A stretch of DNA of 32,324 nucleotides from Candidatus Dormiibacterota bacterium (GTDB lineage: Bacteria > Chloroflexota > Dormibacteria > Aeolococcales > Aeolococcaceae), in NCBI GenBank assembly GCA_003153125.1, contig PLWW01000020.1, forward strand, positions 1 through 32,324. Reading direction: 5' to 3'. Shown here one piece after another: positions 30,716 to 32,324 of this stretch. The position numbers and the translations under genes are program-made. The notes under the pieces are model-generated. The model was not told the origin of the DNA. It worked only from the letters and a program-made list of their open reading frames with translations, and did no database searches. Position 1 is the first letter of the stretch. Each line of letters begins with the position of its first letter.

Positions 30716-31836
30716 TCCGCTTCCTCCTCGACGGCAGGCCGCTGCGGGACGCCTCGTCTGTTCGAGGCATCGGTACCTACCTCCGTGGGCTGCTCGGTGG
30801 TTTCGAGGCACTCGGAGTGAGCGGCGAGGTGGGCCTCCTTCTCGAGCGAGGCGCGAGCGCGCCGCCCGACGTGACGGCGACAGGAGTCACGATCCACCGC
30901 TCGCGGCTGCGACCGCTCAATCGCCACCTTCGCCCGACGCTCGACCCGTTCCAGCTGCGCCGCGCCCTCAGCGTCGATCCGCCCGCGCTCTACCACGCCA
31001 TCGAGTACGCCCAGCCGGTCTTCCCGCCAGTTCCGGTCGTGGTCACCGTGCACGACCTCATCCCGTTCGTGATGCCCGGGCAGTACCCCTGGATGCGCAG
31101 AGAGCGAGCGCTGGCAATGCGTCAGATCCGCCACGCCGATGCCGTGATCGCGGTGTCGCGGTCCACCGCGGCCGACCTCGAGCGCATCGCCGCTGTCGAC
31201 CCTCGCCGGATCACCGTCATCGCCGAGGGGGTGAACCCACCCCGGCACATCGCCGATGCCGACCTCGCCGAGCTGCGCGTGCGCCTCGGGCTCCCGGCGC
31301 GTTTCGTCTTGGCCGTGGGCACGTTTGACCCGCGCAAGCGCGTCGAACTGGTCGCCGAGGTGTCGCGGAGGCTGCGCGCCGACCATGACGTGGGGCTGGT
31401 AATCGCCGGGTTCCAGGGAAACTTCGCCGGCGACGTCGAGCGCGCCCTGCACGACTCGGGCATCAGTGACCACACCCGCGTCCTCGGCCACGTCACCGGT
31501 GAGGACCTGGCCGGCCTCTACTCGCTGACCGACTGCCTCCTGTTTGCCTCGGCGTACGAGGGCTTCGGCCTGCCTCCGCTGGAGGCGATGGCCGCCGGCG
31601 CGCCGGTCGCCGTCTTCGACAACTCCTCGCTGCGCGAGGTGGTGGGTGAGGCCGGTCTGGTCATCGCAGACGGGGACGGGGCGGCCATGGCGGGCGCCGT
31701 GAGCGCGCTTCTTGGAGATCCCGCCGACCGTGCGCGCCGCGCCCGCCTCGGCCGCGAGCTCGCTGCTTCGTTCACCTGGGAGGCAGCGGCAGCGGCCACG
31801 CTGCGCGTCTACGCGACCGCGCTCGAACGCCGCTGA
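30712..31836 (+). CDS. GT4-type glycosyltransferase
   Basis: This is a 374-residue GT-B enzyme. The N terminus RFLLDGRPLRDASSVRGIGTYLRGLL carries the GIGTY loop seen in mannosyl/rhamnosyl GT4 enzymes. The middle has VVVTVHDLIPFVMP and a VSRSTAADL helix. The donor domain has VLAVGTFDPRKRVELV, a LGHVTGEDLAGLYSLTDCLLFASAYEGFGLPPLEAMAAG block with the E-x7-E motif, and SSLREVVGEAG. It is the last gene of the coupled rml run, overlapping the preceding stop as GTGA. It is similar in design to the neighbouring GT4 but not a close copy. Donor and acceptor cannot be told from the sequence. A longer frame from 30313 is excluded because it lies inside the preceding gene. Confidence 0.9.
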   Translation: MIRFLLDGRPLRDASSVRGIGTYLRGLLGGFEALGVSGEVGLLLERGASAPPDVTATGVTIHRSRLRPLNRHLRPTLDPFQLRRALSVDPPALYHAIEYAQPVFPPVPVVVTVHDLIPFVMPGQYPWMRRERALAMRQIRHADAVIAVSRSTAADLERIAAVDPRRITVIAEGVNPPRHIADADLAELRVRLGLPARFVLAVGTFDPRKRVELVAEVSRRLRADHDVGLVIAGFQGNFAGDVERALHDSGISDHTRVLGHVTGEDLAGLYSLTDCLLFASAYEGFGLPPLEAMAAGAPVAVFDNSSLREVVGEAGLVIADGDGAAMAGAVSALLGDPADRARRARLGRELAASFTWEAAAAATLRVYATALERR

Positions 31837-31862
31837 CCACCGGGCCTGGGGCTGGCCCGCGA

Positions 31863-31868
31863 TATCAT
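31863..31868 (+). promoter_or_regulatory. Candidate -10 box TATCAT for gmd
   Basis: TATCAT in the 110-base gap before gmd would give a leader of about 70 nt. That leader holds a small hairpin, GCACCC (31894-31899) with GGGTGC (31910-31915), and the TGAGGAG ribosome binding site (31935-31941). Confidence 0.35.
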
Positions 31869-31946
31869 GGCCGGACCGCCGAGGGCTGCACATGCACCCC
31901 GCCTGAGGTGGGTGCGGCGCACCACGACCCAACCTGAGGAGCACGC

Positions 31947-32324
31947 GTGCCGGGAACAGCGTTGATCACCGGGATCACGGGGCAGGACGGCACCTACCTC
32001 GCCCAACTCCTTCTGTCCAAGGGTTACAACGTCTACGGGCTGGTGCGCGGCCAGAACAATCCCCGCCTCGACATGGTGGGCCGCCTCTGCCCTGGCATCG
32101 AATTCATCGAGGGTGACCTCCTCGATCACTCCTCGCTGGTGGCTGCTCTCGAAGGATGCCAGCCCACCGAGGTCTACAACCTGGGCGCCATCAGCTTTGT
32201 GGGGCTGAGCTTCAAGCAGGCGCTGCTGACCGGCGAGGTCACCGGGCTGGGCGTGGTCCGGATGCTTGAGGCAGTCCGTGCCGTCAACCCCGAGATCCAC
32301 TTCTACCAGGCGTCGAGCAGCGAG
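31947..32324 (+). CDS. gmd: GDP-mannose 4,6-dehydratase (5' part, cut by window end)
   Basis: Only the first 126 codons are present and no stop is reached. The start is GTG 31947, with TGAGGAG 5 nt upstream. The product begins PGTALITGITGQDGTYLAQL, the distinctive GMD Rossmann motif (TGxTGQDGxYL), and continues with GLVRGQNNPR, IEFIEGDLLD, EVYNLGAISFVG and FYQASSSE, where the catalytic S/T-S-E block begins. GMD converts GDP-mannose to GDP-4-dehydro-6-deoxy-D-mannose, precursor of GDP-L-fucose, GDP-D-rhamnose or GDP-perosamine. Which one depends on genes beyond the window. It adds a third NDP-sugar route to this locus. Confidence 0.93.
   Translation, partial: MPGTALITGITGQDGTYLAQLLLSKGYNVYGLVRGQNNPRLDMVGRLCPGIEFIEGDLLDHSSLVAALEGCQPTEVYNLGAISFVGLSFKQALLTGEVTGLGVVRMLEAVRAVNPEIHFYQASSSE

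Noticed and set aside
30184-31944. 586-codon minus-strand frame opposite the second GT4 gene
   Set aside because: Low-information Arg/Ala/Gly/His sequence. The plus strand has the GT4 E-x7-E motif and operon coupling.

Overview
This is a GC-rich chromosomal window of tightly packed genes, most of them for making, exporting and binding cell-surface polysaccharide. It has 24 protein-coding genes I support (the last cut by the window end), one possible leader ORF, and no tRNA, rRNA, CRISPR array, insertion sequence or phage gene that I can see. The GC content, the frequent GTG/TTG starts, the TANNNT -10 boxes placed 9 nt before start codons (apparently leaderless mRNAs) and the secreted proteins with propeller repeats suggest a high-GC soil or environmental bacterium. 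Actinomycetota or a neighbouring lineage such as Dormibacterota or Chloroflexota would fit, but this is inference and no marker gene here settles it.

Layout. Left (1-8.3 kb): a polytopic membrane protein, possibly a GT-C glycosyltransferase; a SAM methyltransferase; apt (adenine salvage, the only clear housekeeping gene); an 897-residue methyltransferase/coiled-coil/GT2/GT2 fusion; and a divergent pair, UDP-glucose dehydrogenase and UDP-glucuronate decarboxylase, which together give UDP-glucuronate and UDP-xylose. Middle left (8.25-15.06 kb, minus strand): a probable four-gene operon with a secreted C39-like domain carrying a seven-repeat propeller, a large membrane protein, a YfhO-type membrane protein and a polyprenyl-phosphate-sugar-synthase-like GT2. 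Middle (15.3-21.4 kb, plus strand): three secreted proteins in a row with different N-terminal modules (an HELAE-motif domain resembling EXORDIUM proteins, IPT/TIG-like domains, and a YaaH/SleL-like GH18 hydrolase). Each ends in a six-repeat beta-propeller that closes exactly at the C terminus.

Right (21.4-32.3 kb): a Wzm/Wzt-type polysaccharide ABC exporter, a GT2 glycosyltransferase and a methyltransferase on the minus strand. Divergent from these is a plus-strand rml operon, rmlA-rmlC-rmlB-rmlD (dTDP-L-rhamnose), coupled to two GT4 glycosyltransferases and followed by the start of gmd (GDP-mannose 4,6-dehydratase).

How it fits together (inference): three NDP-sugar routes (UDP-GlcA/UDP-Xyl, dTDP-Rha, GDP-6-deoxyhexose) feed several glycosyltransferases and methyltransferases, the Wzm/Wzt pair exports the glycan, and secreted propeller proteins may bind or modify that glycan or a foreign one. 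The most unusual part is the family of propeller-tailed secreted proteins embedded in this locus. The most informative regulatory pattern is the fixed TANNNT-N9-ATG spacing in front of five transcription units.
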